Source of the DNA: Coriobacteriales bacterium
GTDB lineage: Bacteria > Actinomycetota > Coriobacteriia > Coriobacteriales > UBA8131
NCBI GenBank assembly: GCA_031272005.1
Contig: JAISUQ010000129.1
Location: 1 to 7,326, forward strand
Direction of reading: 5' to 3'
Length of the DNA stretch: 7,326 nucleotides
Position 1 is the first letter of the stretch. Each line of letters begins with the position of its first letter. Both the position numbers and the translations under genes were made by a program. This document shows, in pieces, positions 5,760 to 7,326 of the stretch. The notes below the pieces were generated by a model. That model made no database searches. It was not told the origin of the DNA and was given only the letters and a program-made list of their open reading frames with translations.

Positions 5760-6911
5760 ATGAAAAAGACACTGTTGGTCTATGTCAACTCCCTGGCTCG
5801 TCTGCGTTTCCTGTTGGTGGTGTCCTTCCTCATCGGTTTGGGTTTGTGTGGCGCCTATCTGCTGTTCAGCACCCTGGGTGGCTCGCAGGAGACCGGAGCC
5901 AAGGCTGTGGCTTTAGGCGTGATTGACATGGATGGGACGGCTACGGCAGCCGACCTGCAGGATTATCTGACTGACGAGTTGGACATGGAGCTGGTGGCTG
6001 GCGACTACGACCAGCTGCAGACCGAGCTGATTGAAAAACGCATCAGCGGCATCGTGGAGATCCCCGCAGGCTTCGAGGCTGCTTTGCTGGCCGGTCGCGA
6101 CGATACACCGTTGCTGGTGACCTACACCGACGACTATGCCAACAGCGCCTTCACCAACGCCTATCTGGAGCAGTACACCGGCTCGCTGCAGTTGCTGGCC
6201 GCCGCTGCTGATGGCGATTTGGAGGTCTATGGCGAACTGCTTGATTCGGCGCGCGAGCAGACCCCGGAGGTCAGCGTGGCCGCCCGTGACGAAGGCGCTG
6301 CCGAGCGGAGCAACATCTGGAACGGCATCATCTGGGTCTTCGCGATGTTCGCCATCGTGGTCATCATCCTGGCGCAAGGCATGAGCAACCTGCTGTTCGA
6401 CGATCGCAAAGCCGGCACCTTCCGCCGCGTCCAGGCCTCCGACGTGCGGCCTTGGCAATACATCGCCGGTGTCTGCCTGGCCGGCTTCACCGTCTCGCTG
6501 GCCATGGTCGTCCCGGTCATCGCCTTCCTGGCCGCCCAGGGCTTAGGTGCCGAGTACCATCTGGGTGTCATCGCCCTGCTCTCCTTGATGGAAGTGCTGT
6601 TTGTGGTAGGTCTGGCGCTGCTCTGCGGACTGTTCCTGGCCAGCCGCAACACCATCACGGCGGCGGTGATCGCCTCCTCCACCATCCTGAACATGATCGG
6701 TGGCGCCTGGTTCCCGCTGGAGTACGCGCCCCAGTTCATGCAGACGCTGGCCCACTTCACGCCGCAGTACTGGTTCGTCCAGCCTATCTACATCATGGCT
6801 GAGGGCGGCAGCGTCAACTGGCCGCTGAACACCCTGGTGCTGGCGCTGTTCGCCACCCTGTGCTTCCTGCTCAGCGGCATCCGCTTCGCCACCCGTTCCA
6901 GCCAACGCTGA
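5760..6911 (+). CDS. ABC-2 type exporter permease, second subunit
   Basis: A 383-residue inner-membrane permease, related in plan to the preceding one. TM1 lies at about 16-37, followed by an extracytoplasmic domain (about 38-185) and hydrophobic segments near 187-206, 232-258, 268-292, 297-318 and 353-374. The loop LFDDRKAGTFRRVQASDV (212-229) matches the ABC-2 coupling motif, and WFPLEYAPQFMQTLAHFTPQ (317-336) is the usual segment before the last membrane span. The ATG at 5760 follows the previous stop by two bases and has AAGGTGG about seven bases upstream, inside the previous gene; the frame is open back to 5538, but that part overlaps the first permease. It lacks the Ala-rich linker of its partner. 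The two permeases and the ATPase most likely form one exporter whose substrate is unknown. A strong hairpin follows the gene. Confidence 0.9.
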   Translation: MKKTLLVYVNSLARLRFLLVVSFLIGLGLCGAYLLFSTLGGSQETGAKAVALGVIDMDGTATAADLQDYLTDELDMELVAGDYDQLQTELIEKRISGIVEIPAGFEAALLAGRDDTPLLVTYTDDYANSAFTNAYLEQYTGSLQLLAAAADGDLEVYGELLDSAREQTPEVSVAARDEGAAERSNIWNGIIWVFAMFAIVVIILAQGMSNLLFDDRKAGTFRRVQASDVRPWQYIAGVCLAGFTVSLAMVVPVIAFLAAQGLGAEYHLGVIALLSLMEVLFVVGLALLCGLFLASRNTITAAVIASSTILNMIGGAWFPLEYAPQFMQTLAHFTPQYWFVQPIYIMAEGGSVNWPLNTLVLALFATLCFLLSGIRFATRSSQR

Positions 6912-6931
6912 AACAGGCCGCTGGTACACGA

Positions 6932-6963
6932 TAAAAAGCTTAAATACCACTAATATTGTACCA
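6932..6963 (+). repeat. Small inverted repeat after the exporter operon
   Basis: TGGTACA (6932-6938) and TGTACCA (6957-6963) are exact reverse complements around an 18-base AT-rich spacer. It lies 20 bases past the last permease stop. It may add to 3'-end structure but could be chance. Confidence 0.35.
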
Positions 6964-6966
6964 AAG

Positions 6967-7003
6967 TAAACGTTTGGCTCTCAAATTGGGAGTCAAACGT
7001 TTA
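6967..7003 (+). terminator. Strong 18-bp hairpin between convergent genes, likely 3' end of the exporter operon
   Basis: The arms 6967-6984 and 6986-7003 pair along all 18 positions in plus-strand RNA, including two G-U pairs; the practical loop is AAATT. On the minus strand those two positions would be C-A mismatches, so the structure favours the plus-strand transcript coming from the exporter genes. Each arm contains the palindrome AAACGTTT (6968-6975 and 6995-7002). There is no long T-run, only TTTAATT at the 3' side. It could end transcription, stabilise the mRNA, or serve as a protein-binding site. Confidence 0.5.
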
Positions 7004-7029
7004 ATTAAGGGCAATATTGCGGAGAAACC

Positions 7030-7326
7030 TCAGCTTTGCTGCCGGGTCTCAGCATTCGGCGCTTGGTAGTCTGGCGACTGAGGCGGCACTGGCGGCTGGG
7101 GCGGGGGTGACGGTTGCGGCTGGGGCAGCACTTGCGGCTGAGGCGGCACTGGCGGCTGGGGCAGCAGTTCGGCTGGCTCGGCGGTGCGCATCAGCAGCAG
7201 CACCACCAGGCCTGCGGCCAGCACGGCGGTCACGGCCAGGCCGCCTTCCAGGCCGAAGGCACCGCCGTTGACCCACCAGGCACCGTCGCCGTTGACCACG
7301 CGCAATACCGACTCCATCTCCTCACC
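7030..7326 (-). CDS. Membrane protein C-terminus with Pro/Gln-rich tail (5' end outside window), possibly a CPBP-family intramembrane protease
   Basis: The frame is open to the right window edge and ends in TGA at 7030-7032. The visible part has GDGAWWVNGGAFGLEGGL, a hydrophobic segment (about LAVTAVLAAGLVVLLLM), and then a tail of about 50 residues dominated by Pro and Gln, for example LPQPPVPPQPQVLPQPQP. The W-W-x-x-GGAFG-x-E-G segment before a last membrane span reminds me of the end of CPBP (CAAX-type) intramembrane proteases, but the catalytic part is not visible, so this is a guess. An ATG at 7317 gives 95 residues; the GAGGAG touching it has no spacing, so it is more likely an internal Met of a longer protein. 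The tail is encoded by repeated DNA. The gene is convergent with the exporter operon. Confidence 0.5.
   Translation of the reverse strand, partial: GEEMESVLRVVNGDGAWWVNGGAFGLEGGLAVTAVLAAGLVVLLLMRTAEPAELLPQPPVPPQPQVLPQPQPSPPPQPPVPPQSPDYQAPNAETRQQS
7078..7162. repeat. In-frame direct repeat coding for the Pro/Gln tail
   Basis: A 25-bp sequence starting CTGAGGCGGCACTGGCGGCT is present without mismatch at 7078-7102 and 7138-7162. The 60-bp period is 20 codons, so the reading frame is kept. A shorter related block, GCGGCTGGGGCAGCA, lies between them (about 7116-7130). On the minus strand each copy encodes a PQPPVPPQ-type block. Confidence 0.8.

Noticed and set aside
5062..5772. Minus-strand open frame of 236 codons
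   Set aside because: Antisense to the first permease; its His/Gln-rich product is what the reverse strand of Leu/Val/Met membrane codons gives.
7078..7162. Possible iteron or replication origin repeats
   Set aside because: The repeats keep a 20-codon period within an open frame and lie in GC-rich coding sequence with no DnaA-box cluster or rep gene.
7017..7271. Plus-strand Ala-rich open frame of 84 codons
   Set aside because: It mirrors the repeat DNA of the minus-strand Pro/Gln tail and has no ribosome site. The minus frame has a plausible membrane segment and continues past the window.

Overview
This is a GC-rich bacterial window with tightly packed genes and palindrome-rich, non-coding gaps. 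It looks chromosomal. The best guess for the host is an environmental bacterium, possibly of the Chloroflexota. That guess rests on the mosaic of short palindromic elements with GTAGGG/CCCTAC ends and on the overall style of the proteins. No rRNA or phylogenetic marker is present, so it stays an inference.

Layout, left to right. (1) Positions 1-1234 hold the end of a leucine-biosynthesis operon: the C-terminus of leuD overlaps a complete, canonical leuB by four bases. (2) Positions 1235-1418 are a non-coding gap with three different palindromic repeat elements; the last runs into the 3' end of the next gene. (3) On the minus strand, 1415-2227 encodes a metallo-beta-lactamase-fold-like protein that lacks the usual metal-binding motif. 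(4) A 189-bp divergent promoter region leads to a plus-strand lipoprotein with a DUF6273-type domain (2417-3277). (5) Positions 3278-3481 hold a tandem repeat that forms a probable intrinsic terminator, followed directly by an operator-like dyad. (6) Positions 3482-6911 are a three-gene ABC-2 exporter operon: one ATPase and two different permeases. (7) An AT-rich gap with a strong hairpin separates it from a convergent, truncated minus-strand gene (7030-7326) encoding a membrane segment and a Pro/Gln-rich tail.

The leu genes catalyse consecutive steps to leucine. The ATPase and two permeases most likely assemble into one heteromeric exporter with an unknown substrate; no regulator or resistance gene in the window points to what it carries. 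The MBL-like protein and the lipoprotein are divergently transcribed and could share control, but nothing else links them. No tRNA, rRNA, CRISPR array, integrase or transposase was seen. I found no clearly new multi-gene system. The items most worth a second look are the degenerate MBL-fold protein, the palindrome cluster that supplies a stop codon, the operator dyad before the exporter, and the strand-biased hairpin after it.
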